From the NCBI GenBank assembly GCA_964476625.1, contig CAYZBJ010000002.1, forward strand, positions 68,647-132,646: a stretch of 64,000 nucleotides of DNA. Reading direction: 5' to 3'. The translations under genes and the position numbers were made by a program. Source of the DNA: JAMLIN01 sp964476625. GTDB taxonomy: Bacteria > Pseudomonadota > Gammaproteobacteria > Burkholderiales > Burkholderiaceae_E. The notes below the pieces were generated by a model. The model saw only the letters and a program-made list of their open reading frames with translations. It was not told the DNA's origin and did not search any database. The stretch's first letter is position 1; every line of letters starts with the position of its first letter. Below are positions 1-8,156 of the stretch, in pieces.

Positions 1-188
1 AGACACAAGAACTGTCGCAAATCAAGTGTATTAATTAACGGACCATCCGCCGGCGTCGACCGATTCGCCGCCGGCGACTTCGGCCAGCGGTGCGGGCGGT
101 GTATCGTTCACCGCGCCGATCGGGCCGCGAAGCATCACGCCGATGGAAGCGACCGCGACGGGGATCCCGCCATGCCGGAGAAGCACCG

Positions 189-524
189 ATGGAAATCCTG
201 AGGATCACGATGCTGTTCGCCCTGACGGCGGTGGCCGAGATCGTCGGCTGCTACCTGCCGTGGCTTGTCATCCGGCAGGACCGCAGCGCATGGCTGCTGC
301 TGCCGGCGGCCGCGGCGCTCGCCCTGTTCGCCTGGCTGCTGACCCTGCATCCGAGCGCGGCCGGTCGCACCTATGCCGCCTACGGCGGCATGTACATCTC
401 CGTCGCCCTGGCCTGGCTGTATTTCGTCGACGGCGTGGCGCTCACCCGCTGGGACGTCATCGGCGCCGGCATGGCGCTTGCCGGGATGGCGATCATCGCC
501 CTGCAGCCGGCGGCAGGCGCCTGA
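189..524 (+). CDS. YnfA family (UPF0060) small inner-membrane protein
   Basis: The predicted product is 111 residues, close to the usual 105-110 of the YnfA/UPF0060 family. It has four hydrophobic segments and the family-like stretch around residues 60-85 (AAYGGMYISVALAWLYFVDG). The fold resembles small multidrug-resistance pumps, but the family has no settled substrate. I chose the ATG at 189 because the protein then begins at the first membrane helix. An upstream extension to about 90 is basic and unlike the family. It stands alone, followed after about 80 bp by a thioredoxin-like gene on the same strand. Confidence 0.85.
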   Translation: MEILRITMLFALTAVAEIVGCYLPWLVIRQDRSAWLLLPAAAALALFAWLLTLHPSAAGRTYAAYGGMYISVALAWLYFVDGVALTRWDVIGAGMALAGMAIIALQPAAGA

Positions 525-605
525 GCGAGCGCCGATCCGGGCAAGGCGGCATGATGGGACACGCGCACGATGGATCGAGGGGAGCATGACGACATGGGGA
601 TAGCG

Positions 606-1091
606 ATGAGCCAGTACGGTCCGGCCCCCGAATGGCGGGTCGAGAAATGGTTCAACACAGACCAGCCGCCGACCCTGGCCGGCTTGCGGGGCAAGGTCGT
701 GGTGCTGCATGCGTTCCAGATGCTCTGCCCGGGTTGCGTCAGCCATGGGGTGCCTCAGGCCGAGCGGCTGCACCGCCTGCTCAGGGGCGAGGATGCGGTC
801 GTGGTCGGCCTGCACACCGTCTTCGAGCACCATGCGGCAATGACGCCGGTGGCGCTCGAGGCCTTCCTGCATGAATACCGGATCACGCATCCGGTCGGCG
901 TCGACATGCCGAGCCCGCGCAGCCATGTGCCGGCGAGCATGCGGCTCTACGGGTTCGAGGGCACGCCGACCCTGGTGCTGATCGATCGCGAGGGGCGGAT
1001 TCGCCACCAGGCGCTCGGCGGCGCCGATGACCTCGCGGTCGGGCTCATGGTGGGGCGCCTGCTCGACGAACCGGTTCCGGCCAGGGGCTGA
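606..1091 (+). CDS. Thioredoxin-like redoxin (TlpA/AhpC-TSA type)
   Basis: The 161-residue product has a thioredoxin-fold layout. A beta-strand (VVVLHAF) leads into a CPGC active site (Cys41, Cys44), and the cis-proline region GTPTLVLIDREGRIR follows near residues 120-135. It lacks an evident signal peptide, so it probably acts in the cytoplasm. It may be a thiol reductant or peroxiredoxin-like enzyme, but the substrate cannot be told from sequence. The start could also be the ATG at 594. Its last 47 bases overlap the 3' end of the converging nnrS-like gene, so the two ends are antisense to each other. Confidence 0.8.
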   Translation: MSQYGPAPEWRVEKWFNTDQPPTLAGLRGKVVVLHAFQMLCPGCVSHGVPQAERLHRLLRGEDAVVVGLHTVFEHHAAMTPVALEAFLHEYRITHPVGVDMPSPRSHVPASMRLYGFEGTPTLVLIDREGRIRHQALGGADDLAVGLMVGRLLDEPVPARG

Positions 1092-2358
1092 CCGACGCCG
1101 GGTCGCGACCGGCGGGCGGATCCCCGTCCGGGGGCGGCGGCCGGTCCTCGGCGAGCCCCGCGCAGCCATGCTGGCCATCGGTGCGCGGGCCGACCAGGAC
1201 CTTCCAGTGAAAGCCGAGGTGCAGCCCGAACGCGAGCACCCAGCAGGCGCTTGCCAGCATGATCGCGACGCTCGCATCGAGCCCGCCCAGGCCCATGGCC
1301 GCGCGGGCGATGGCGGCGGCGACGACCAGGCCGACGGCCGCCGGCACCCAGGCCCGGGTGTCGGGCTCGACGCCGGCGTGGATGCGGCCGGCGATATTGA
1401 GCACCGCGAAGATCGCCAGGCCCATCGCCCCGATCATCAGCAGGTGGCGACCGGCGCTGGTCCAGGGCTGGCCGGCGAGAATGCCGGCGCCGATGGTCGC
1501 GTAGCCGAGCGCCATGAACCAGTAGACCAGGTAGAGCATGAAGGGCCAGCGTCGCAGCAGCGCACGGCCGACGTGCCAGTCGTTGGTGAGGTTCAGCAGC
1601 GCGGCGGCGCTTGCCAGCGCGACCCATCCCGAGACCGGATGTCCCGGCGCGACGAACTCGGCCGCGGTGTAGAGGAGGATGCAGACGATCGCGAGGTTGC
1701 GCCGCGGCGGACGGGCGAGATACTCGGTATCGGCGTTGCCGACATCCTCGAGCGCCGCATTGACGATGCGCATCGAGATGCGGCTCATCGCGATGACGAT
1801 CAGGCTCATCAGCAGCCCGACCATGACGAGCAGCCAGCGCATCGGCCAGGCGCCGGCAAGGGAGTCGACATGGAAGCCGGCGGTTGCCGCGATCATCGCC
1901 CCCAGCACCCACAGGAAGGATCGATGGCGATGCTCGGGATCGGCCAGCAGGCGGGGCGCGAGCATCGCGAGCAATGCGCAGAGCAGGCCGAGGTCGGCGA
2001 GCATCGCGAGGATCGCGAGCCAGGGCGCGGCCGATCCCGCGAAGGCGATGCGACCGGCGACCCACAGGAGGAGCAGCGCGAGGGTCCGCTCGCGGCCGAA
2101 CTCGGGGGTGCTGGTGAACTCCGGTATCGAGGTCAGGGTGAAGCCGACCACCGAGGCCAGCGCGAAACCGAACAGCAGTTCATGGGCATGCCAGACGACC
2201 GGGCCGCCGGGTGTCGAGGGCAGCGGCGTGCCCAGCAGCCAGAAGGCGGCCCAGGCGGCGACGGCGAGCACCGCCGTTGCCGCGGTGAGCAGGAAGAAGG
2301 GCCTGAATCCGCATTCGAACAGCGGGGCGAGCCGGCCGTGACGGATGGCCTTCAGCAT
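1045..2358 (-). CDS. NnrS family multi-pass membrane protein
   Basis: The product is 437 residues with about twelve hydrophobic segments. It opens with the NnrS-like PLFECGFRPFFLL and a histidine-bearing HAHELLFGFA motif near residue 60. NnrS proteins are haem- and copper-containing inner-membrane proteins linked to nitric oxide or nitrosative stress. The last 45 or so residues are hydrophilic and proline-rich, beyond the usual family end. The ATG overlaps the stop of the preceding ABC ATPase gene by seven bases. It is therefore the last gene of the receptor/ABC operon that starts at 7228, an unexpected partner for an uptake system. Confidence 0.85.
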   Translation of the reverse strand: MLKAIRHGRLAPLFECGFRPFFLLTAATAVLAVAAWAAFWLLGTPLPSTPGGPVVWHAHELLFGFALASVVGFTLTSIPEFTSTPEFGRERTLALLLLWVAGRIAFAGSAAPWLAILAMLADLGLLCALLAMLAPRLLADPEHRHRSFLWVLGAMIAATAGFHVDSLAGAWPMRWLLVMVGLLMSLIVIAMSRISMRIVNAALEDVGNADTEYLARPPRRNLAIVCILLYTAAEFVAPGHPVSGWVALASAAALLNLTNDWHVGRALLRRWPFMLYLVYWFMALGYATIGAGILAGQPWTSAGRHLLMIGAMGLAIFAVLNIAGRIHAGVEPDTRAWVPAAVGLVVAAAIARAAMGLGGLDASVAIMLASACWVLAFGLHLGFHWKVLVGPRTDGQHGCAGLAEDRPPPPDGDPPAGRDPASVSPWPEPVRRAGAPP

Positions 2359-3287
2359 CGCAGGTGGCGCCCCGGTGCACGCCTGTCCGCCGCGGCGTCG
2401 CCGGCCACGACGCGGATCGCCGGCCCGGCCGGCGACGGGGGATCATCGGCGAGGGGTGTCTGGAGCGGTGTTTGGGCGGAGGGCGCGGCGAGCGGCGCCA
2501 GGTCGAAGCTCGTGCGCACGATCGGGTCCTGCAGCAGCTGCGCGGTCACCTGGTAGACGAAGACGTCGTCACGCATTGCGGCCGGCCGGTCGATCTCGAA
2601 GTGCCGCACGATGCGGCCAGGCGAGGGCGTCATCACCAGGATGGCGCCGGACAGGCGGACCGCTTCCATGAGGTCGTGGGTGATCATCAGCACCCCCATG
2701 CGACGCTCGCGCATGTGGTCGAGCAGCAGCGCGTACAACTCCGTCTTCAGGCCGATGTCGAGCGCCGAGAAGGGCTCGTCGAGCAGCAGCAGGTCGGGCT
2801 CGATCGCCAGTGCCCGCGCGAGCGCGACCCGGCTCTGCATGCCGCCCGAGAGCTGGTGCGGGAATTTGGCGAGATCCTCGTCGGCGAGTCCCATGCGCAG
2901 CCCGAGCGTGCGGCCGCGCGCTTCGCGTTCCGCGCGCCGGATGCGCGCCGCCTTCAGGCCCAGCACGATATTGTCGAGCGCGCTCTTCCAGGGCAGCAGG
3001 CGCGGCTGCTGGAACATGCAGGCGGACCGGACGAAGCCGTTGTCGATGCGGCCGGTGCGTACGGTGAGCAGGCCTGCGCACAGGTGCAGCAGGGTCGTCT
3101 TGCCGCAGCCCGACGGGCCGACCAGGGCGACCACTTCGCCGGCGGCGACATCGAGGTCGATGTCCTCGAGCACCGGGCGCAGGGCGAAGGCATGCTCGAG
3201 TTCCCGGACCTGCAGGCGGGCCGGCATCGGGGCCGCATCGGCAGGCGTTGCGACGGCTTGCCGGGCGGGGGCGGGGCGGGCGTTCAT
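2352..3287 (-). CDS. ABC importer ATPase, NitT/TauT (SsuB/TauB) type
   Basis: This 311-residue ATPase has Walker A GPSGCGKTT (about 57-65), a Q-loop (MFQQPRLLPW, 91-100), the signature LSGGM (146-150) and Walker B LLLLDEP followed by SALD. The Q-loop style is that of nitrate/sulfonate/taurine importers. The protein has a roughly 20-residue basic/alanine-rich N-terminal tail and a proline-rich C-terminal extension of about 60 residues with no recognised domain. The ATG overlaps the permease stop as ATGA, indicating translational coupling. It should drive the transporter formed with the permease at 3284-4072. Confidence 0.92.
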   Translation of the reverse strand: MNARPAPARQAVATPADAAPMPARLQVRELEHAFALRPVLEDIDLDVAAGEVVALVGPSGCGKTTLLHLCAGLLTVRTGRIDNGFVRSACMFQQPRLLPWKSALDNIVLGLKAARIRRAEREARGRTLGLRMGLADEDLAKFPHQLSGGMQSRVALARALAIEPDLLLLDEPFSALDIGLKTELYALLLDHMRERRMGVLMITHDLMEAVRLSGAILVMTPSPGRIVRHFEIDRPAAMRDDVFVYQVTAQLLQDPIVRTSFDLAPLAAPSAQTPLQTPLADDPPSPAGPAIRVVAGDAAADRRAPGRHLRC

Positions 3288-4072
3288 GCGGGCATCCGCC
3301 AGCGTTCGATCTCGCGCTTGATCGGTTCGAGCAACAGGTATTCGACGGCCAGCAGCAAGCCGACCACCGCGCTGATCCACGCGAGGGTCGAGGCGGTGTC
3401 GAGGTGCGAGCGGCTGACGGCCAGCGCCGCGCCCACCCCGTCGCTCGACGCGAACAGTTCGGCCATCACCACGACCTTCCACGAGATCCCCAGCGCGGTG
3501 ATCCAGGCCGGGAACAGGTAGGACACGACATGCGGCAGGTAGACATCGACCAGGCGCATCAGCGGCGGCACCCGGTAGGCGCTGGCCATGTCCTGGAGTT
3601 GTCCGTCGAGGGTGCGGGCGCCCTGCATCGCGCCGACGAAGACGACCGGCAGGCAGGCGATGAAGACGGTGAACACCGGCGTGCCGTCGCCGGCGCCGAA
3701 CCACAGCATCGCGAGGACCAGCCAGGCGATCGGCGGGGTGCCGATGAGCACCGTCATGATCGGCCGCGACATCATCGAAGCGGTCATCGAGACGCCGGCG
3801 GCGATGCCGGCGACGCTGCCCATCAGCAGTGCCGCGCCGAAGCCGGCCAGCGCACGGCGCGCAGTCGTGGCGAGCTCGGGCAAGGCGCTGCCTTCGGCCA
3901 GCAGGCGGGCGAGGGTGTTCGCCGTGGTGCGCGGATCGGGCAGGATCAGCTCGCCATAACCGACGCTCAGCCATTCCCAGGCTGCGAACAGCAGCAACAG
4001 GCTGGCGATCGCGCCCCAGCCGCTCCAGAGATATGCCGGCAGTGCGCGCAGGGCGTTGCGCAGCAGGCTCAA
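3284..4072 (-). CDS. ABC importer permease, NitT/TauT (SsuC/TauC) type
   Basis: The product is about 262 residues with six hydrophobic segments. The EAA-type coupling loop, ALGISWKVVVMAELFASSDG, lies about 60 residues before the C-terminus, as in SsuC/TauC. No ATG or GTG sits near the natural start. The TTG at 4070-4072 overlaps the TGA of the binding-protein gene (TTGA), which fits a coupled start. Reading further upstream gives arginine-rich sequence antisense to nothing conserved. It pairs with the ATPase downstream and the binding protein upstream. Confidence 0.9.
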   Translation of the reverse strand: MSLLRNALRALPAYLWSGWGAIASLLLLFAAWEWLSVGYGELILPDPRTTANTLARLLAEGSALPELATTARRALAGFGAALLMGSVAGIAAGVSMTASMMSRPIMTVLIGTPPIAWLVLAMLWFGAGDGTPVFTVFIACLPVVFVGAMQGARTLDGQLQDMASAYRVPPLMRLVDVYLPHVVSYLFPAWITALGISWKVVVMAELFASSDGVGAALAVSRSHLDTASTLAWISAVVGLLLAVEYLLLEPIKREIERWRMPA

Positions 4073-5109
4073 TGCGATGCGCGTCCGTAGAAGGCGGCGT
4101 CCGGCATGCGTCCTCCGATCGCGGCGGGATTGCGGCGCATCAGTGCGTCGTAGAAGAACTCCAGCTCCTCGCGTGCCTCGGCGGCCGGCACGGCCTCGAG
4201 CGGGCTCGAGGCGATGGCGTCGGCGATCGCATCGGCATCGAGCATCTCGATGCGCGATGCCACCATGCGCCCGCACTCGGCGGGGTTCGCCTGGCACCAG
4301 AGGAGCGAATCACGGTAGGCCGCGTGTATCCGGGCGACCAGGTCGGGGCGTTCGCGCAGCGCGCCTATCGCGGCGATGCCGGCCTGCGGGATGCGCGGCG
4401 ATCGCTTCAGCACGCGACCCCATTCGGCCTGCAGGTCGATCGAGCGATGCAGCTCGGGTGCGACGACACTGGCGGGAAAGGACTTCGCGCGATTCAGCGC
4501 CATCGAGACCATCGGCTCGGCGAGCAGGGCGTGATCGACCCGGCGCGCGAGCAGCAACTGCATCGCATCCATCGGCGAGGCAACGTAGCGCAGCTTGAAG
4601 TCGCGTCGTGGATCCAGCCCCTGGGCCTCGCTGATCAGCCCGAACAGCAGGTCGGGCATGTCGGCCCGGAAGGGCATCGCGATCTCCTCGCCGCGCAGGT
4701 CGGCGAGGGTCTCGAGATTGGGCTCACGCGATACCAGCCACAGGATGCCCCAGGTCGAGACGTTGACCAGTTCGAGCTTCGCGCCGCGATTGTAGAGATT
4801 CGCCGCCACGTTGGTCGGCACCGCGAGGATGTCGGCCTTGCCCTCGAGGGCAAGCACCCGTAGCTGGTCGGGGTCGCGCCAGGGCTGGAACTCCACCGTC
4901 TGCGCGATGTCGGCCAGCGCACCCGATTCGGCCATGTGGATCAGCGGGAAGGACACTGCCGCGAGCGGCCCGGCGAGCACGAGGCGCGGCAGCTTCTGCG
5001 CCTGCGCCGGTTGGGTCGGCAGGGCCAGCGCAAGCGCACAGGTGGCGAGCAAGGTGCGCAGCAGCGCACCGGGGCGCTGTCGCCATGCGCTCGATCGAGG
5101 CAAGGACAT
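4069..5109 (-). CDS. Periplasmic substrate-binding protein, NMT1/THI5-like (NitT/TauT ABC)
   Basis: The predicted protein has 346 residues. A signal peptide ends near residue 37 (PAQAQ). The mature part begins LPRLVLAGPLAAVSFPLIHM, followed by ADILAVPTNVAANLYNRG, both typical of NMT1/THI5-like binding proteins. Members bind small organic or inorganic solutes such as sulfonates, nitrate or pyrimidine precursors. The ligand here is unknown. The ATG at 5109 is preferred over a TTG at 5124. The gene begins 16 bases after the stop of the TonB-dependent receptor, so outer-membrane and periplasmic steps are probably made together. Confidence 0.88.
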   Translation of the reverse strand: MSLPRSSAWRQRPGALLRTLLATCALALALPTQPAQAQKLPRLVLAGPLAAVSFPLIHMAESGALADIAQTVEFQPWRDPDQLRVLALEGKADILAVPTNVAANLYNRGAKLELVNVSTWGILWLVSREPNLETLADLRGEEIAMPFRADMPDLLFGLISEAQGLDPRRDFKLRYVASPMDAMQLLLARRVDHALLAEPMVSMALNRAKSFPASVVAPELHRSIDLQAEWGRVLKRSPRIPQAGIAAIGALRERPDLVARIHAAYRDSLLWCQANPAECGRMVASRIEMLDADAIADAIASSPLEAVPAAEAREELEFFYDALMRRNPAAIGGRMPDAAFYGRASH

Positions 5110-5125
5110 CGGGAACGGCGCCAAA

Positions 5126-7228
5126 TCAGAACCCCCCGCTCAGTGTCACCATGAGGCCCCGCCCCGGGGCCTGGATCTCCTGGCCGGACAGGCCCTGGGC
5201 GAGATGTTCATGGTAGCCCTTGTCGAAGAGGTTGTTCAGCCGCACATCGAGCGCGGTATCGGCGAAGCCGCCGAGGCGGCCGAACCGCCATCCGAACGCC
5301 AGGTCGGCGGTGACGAAGGACGGCGTGCGATCCTCTGCGCCGTTGGTGAAACGGGTTGCGATACGGTCCTGGGAGGACACCGCGCGAACCTGCGCACGCC
5401 AGGCGAAGCCACGCCCGGACGGCTGCCCGATGCCGAGGCGGATCTCCGGCGGCGGCATCTCGGTGAGCGGCTCGTCGTCCTGGTGGTTGCGCCCGCGCAG
5501 CCAGGTGAAGCTCGCATCGGCGAGCCAGCTCCCGAAGGGCTTGCTGGCGCTGCCCTCGATACCGTAGATGCTGACCTTGTCGAGGTTCTCGGTCCGCTTG
5601 ATCGGCAGGCCGTTCTGCGGATGGTCGGCGCCGGTGACGCGGCCCGCGATGTAGTCGTCGACGCGGGTGTGGAACACGGCGAGCCGGTAGCCGAGCGCCG
5701 GGGTGTCGCCCTTCACGCCGAGTTCGATGCTGGTCGAGCGCTCCGGGTCGAGATCGGGATTGCCGATGTGGAAGTAGCCGTCGCCGCGGGCGGAGTCCTC
5801 GAAGCGCTCGCGCATGTCGGCGGCACGGTAGGCGCTGCCGAGGCTGACATAGGGATTGAGCGCCGGCGAGATGGCGTGGCTCGCCCCGATCGACCAGGCG
5901 ACGGTGTCGTCGGCATGACGCAGGCCGGTGGTCTGGGCGCCCGGCCCGACACCCTTCTGCGCGGCGTTGCCGACCACCCGGTCGTAGCGCAGCGCGGCGA
6001 CGACCAGGGTATCGCCGAAGCCGATCTCGTCCTGGATGAAGGCGCCGGTCGATTGCAGCCGGCCCTTGCTGAACGGATCGTTGCGCATGTTGTTGTTGAA
6101 CAGCGGCGGATTGTTGTCCATGTAGCGCGCCGGATCCGCGCTCATGCGCCAGTGCTCGGCACCGATCGTGAGCAGGTGGCGCTCGCCTACCGGGACGAGA
6201 TAGCGCAGCTTGGCGCCGTCGGTGGCGAAGGTGACGTCGTTGCGGACGTAGTCGCGCCCGAGTGCGTCGGAGTACGCCCGGATCTGGCGGAAGACGTCCT
6301 GGCGGTAGATGTCGGCCGACAGGGTTCCGGCGCCGATGCGGGTGTCGACGCCCAGCTCGATGAGCTCGCGCTTCTGCTTCGGTGAATGAATCGTGACCCG
6401 GCCCAGCGGCGGCGGGATGCCGGCGCCGCCCGGCTGGCCGCCGGTGCGCGCGGAGCCCGGATACCAGACATCGTCATCGACATGGCGCTGCAGGTTGGCG
6501 CGCAGCACGGTCCCGCCGGCGGTGCGGAATCCGTACTTCAGCAGCAGCGAATCCGCCTCGTAGCCGGTGCGCGGCACCCGGCCATCGGGGCTGCGATAGT
6601 CGTCGATGTCGCGGCCGGCGACGCCCAGCACCAGCGCATGCTCGGGGCTCGCATAGCGGTAGATGCCGGCGCCGGCGAAGCCCTTGTCGACGGTGCTGCC
6701 GGTCAGGGAGACGCGGCCGCCGTGCGCGGGCGCATCGGCGAAGTGCAGGCGCGGCGTGAGCAGGTTGACCGCGCCGCCCATCGCGCCGCTGCCATAGAGG
6801 ACAGACGAGGGTCCCTTGACGACCTCGGCCCGCTCGAGCAGGCCGGCGTCGAGGAAGGAGGCGATCGCGCCCTGTGGCTGCGCCGAGTTGAGCCGCACTC
6901 CGTCGATCAGGATGCCGATGCTCTCCTTCTTGAGCCCGCGCAGGACCGGATTCTGTCCCCAGGCGCCGTCGGACTGCACCGCGAGGCCCGGCTCGCCCCG
7001 GAACAGGCTGCCCGCCGGTCCCGGCGTCGCGGCCGCGTCGGCCCCGAGCACCTCGATCGACTGGGGGGTGCTCACCGTTGGTGTGTCGTAGCCGCGCGCC
7101 GTGACGCTGATCTCGGGCAGCGTTTCCTGGCCATGGGCGGCCTGCGGGGCGCCGCCGAGCGTGGCCAGCCCGGACAGGGCCAGCGCGAGGGCACCTCGAA
7201 CCGGGGGTCCCGGGACCTGCAATGCCAT
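5126..7228 (-). CDS. TonB-dependent outer-membrane receptor
   Basis: The product is 700 residues, normal for a 22-strand receptor. A signal peptide ends near residue 33, then comes a TonB-box region (ETLPEISVTARG). The plug domain follows (NPVLRGLKKESIGILIDGVR, then VVKGPSSVLYGSGAMGGAVN). A barrel ends in a C-terminal phenylalanine, the usual BAM signal. In the barrel, YRAADMRERF followed by NPDLDPERS resembles the FRAP and NPNL boxes of haem/haemoglobin receptors. NPDL-type sequences also occur in siderophore receptors, so the ligand stays open. A Fur-like site lies about 95 bp upstream, which supports control by iron. It leads the operon that continues into the ABC importer and NnrS. Confidence 0.93.
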   Translation of the reverse strand: MALQVPGPPVRGALALALSGLATLGGAPQAAHGQETLPEISVTARGYDTPTVSTPQSIEVLGADAAATPGPAGSLFRGEPGLAVQSDGAWGQNPVLRGLKKESIGILIDGVRLNSAQPQGAIASFLDAGLLERAEVVKGPSSVLYGSGAMGGAVNLLTPRLHFADAPAHGGRVSLTGSTVDKGFAGAGIYRYASPEHALVLGVAGRDIDDYRSPDGRVPRTGYEADSLLLKYGFRTAGGTVLRANLQRHVDDDVWYPGSARTGGQPGGAGIPPPLGRVTIHSPKQKRELIELGVDTRIGAGTLSADIYRQDVFRQIRAYSDALGRDYVRNDVTFATDGAKLRYLVPVGERHLLTIGAEHWRMSADPARYMDNNPPLFNNNMRNDPFSKGRLQSTGAFIQDEIGFGDTLVVAALRYDRVVGNAAQKGVGPGAQTTGLRHADDTVAWSIGASHAISPALNPYVSLGSAYRAADMRERFEDSARGDGYFHIGNPDLDPERSTSIELGVKGDTPALGYRLAVFHTRVDDYIAGRVTGADHPQNGLPIKRTENLDKVSIYGIEGSASKPFGSWLADASFTWLRGRNHQDDEPLTEMPPPEIRLGIGQPSGRGFAWRAQVRAVSSQDRIATRFTNGAEDRTPSFVTADLAFGWRFGRLGGFADTALDVRLNNLFDKGYHEHLAQGLSGQEIQAPGRGLMVTLSGGF

Positions 7229-7321
7229 GTCGGCGCTCCGATCGATGAAGGACGAGCTGGCTTGCGGCGGCTGGCTGGCTGGCCCGGAGGGCCAGGCAGG
7301 TCCTCCGGTAGGGCAGAGTAT

Positions 7322-7340
7322 GGAAATGAGAATCAGTTGT
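7322..7340. promoter_or_regulatory. Putative Fur box
   Basis: By eye, 12 of 19 positions match the Fur consensus GATAATGATAATCATTATC, including the core AATGAGAATCA. The site lies in the 193-bp region between the receptor gene (leftward, start 7228) and the exporter operon (rightward, start 7422), so it could act on either or both. A sharp local rise in A+T around 7318-7345 sets it apart from its surroundings. Confidence 0.6.
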
Positions 7341-7421
7341 AATTGACCTGGATCAAGGCAAGCGCAGGCGGGCCCCTCCCGGGCTGCCGGTCCGGTCGCG
7401 AATGACGTACCTTCGATCCCG

Positions 7422-8156
7422 ATGCCTACCCAATCGCATGACGGCAACGCTGCGCCGCCCGTCTTCCAGGTCCGCGGCCTGAGCAAGGTCTACCGGACCG
7501 GCGAGGTCGAGGTGCACGCGCTGCGCGGCATCGACCTCGACATCCATCGCGGCGAGTTCATCGTGCTGCTCGGCGCCTCGGGCAGTGGCAAGTCGACCCT
7601 GCTCAATATCCTCGGCGGGCTCGATGTGCCGAGCGCCGGCACCGTCCGTTTCGGCGGGCGCGACCTGAGCGCGGCGGGCGAGGCCGAGCTGACCCGCTAC
7701 CGGCGCGAGCATGTCGGCTTCGTGTTCCAGTTCTACAACCTGATCCCGAGCCTGACGGTGCGCGAGAACATCGCGCTGGTGACCGACATCGTGTCCGACC
7801 CGATGCCGATCGACGAGTCGCTCGGCCTGGTGGCGCTCACGCCGCGGCGGGATCATTTCCCTTCCCAGCTCTCGGGCGGCGAGCAGCAACGGGTGGCGAT
7901 CGCCCGGGCGATCGTCAAGCGCCCCGAGGTCCTGCTGTGCGACGAGCCGACCGGCGCGCTCGACTACGAGACCGGCAAGCTGGTGCTCGACGTGATCGCG
8001 CGAATCAATCGCGAGCTCGGCACCACCGCCATCGTCATCACCCACAATGCCGCGATCGCCGGCATGGCCGACCGGGTGATCCGCCTCGGCGACGGGCAGA
8101 TCATCAGCATCGACCGCAATCCGCACAAGCTGTCGCCTTCGGAGCTGTCGTGGTGA
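7422..8156 (+). CDS. MacB/LolD-type ABC ATPase of an exporter
   Basis: This 244-residue ATPase carries Walker A GASGSGKST, the MacB/LolD-type Q-loop VFQFYNLIPSLT, signature LSGGEQQRVAIARA and Walker B LLCDEPTGALD. These patterns are typical of ATPases that work with FtsX-type permeases as mechanotransmitters. It starts the three-gene exporter operon and its stop overlaps the permease start. The Fur-like box about 80 bp upstream also faces this gene. The exported substrate is unknown. Confidence 0.92.
   Translation: MPTQSHDGNAAPPVFQVRGLSKVYRTGEVEVHALRGIDLDIHRGEFIVLLGASGSGKSTLLNILGGLDVPSAGTVRFGGRDLSAAGEAELTRYRREHVGFVFQFYNLIPSLTVRENIALVTDIVSDPMPIDESLGLVALTPRRDHFPSQLSGGEQQRVAIARAIVKRPEVLLCDEPTGALDYETGKLVLDVIARINRELGTTAIVITHNAAIAGMADRVIRLGDGQIISIDRNPHKLSPSELSW

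Noticed and set aside
31..186. A 51-codon minus-strand frame from a GTG near 186 to TAA at 31-33, with protein-like composition
   Set aside because: It overlaps the region just before the YnfA gene, has no ribosome site and no recognised family. The composition is what GC-rich DNA gives.
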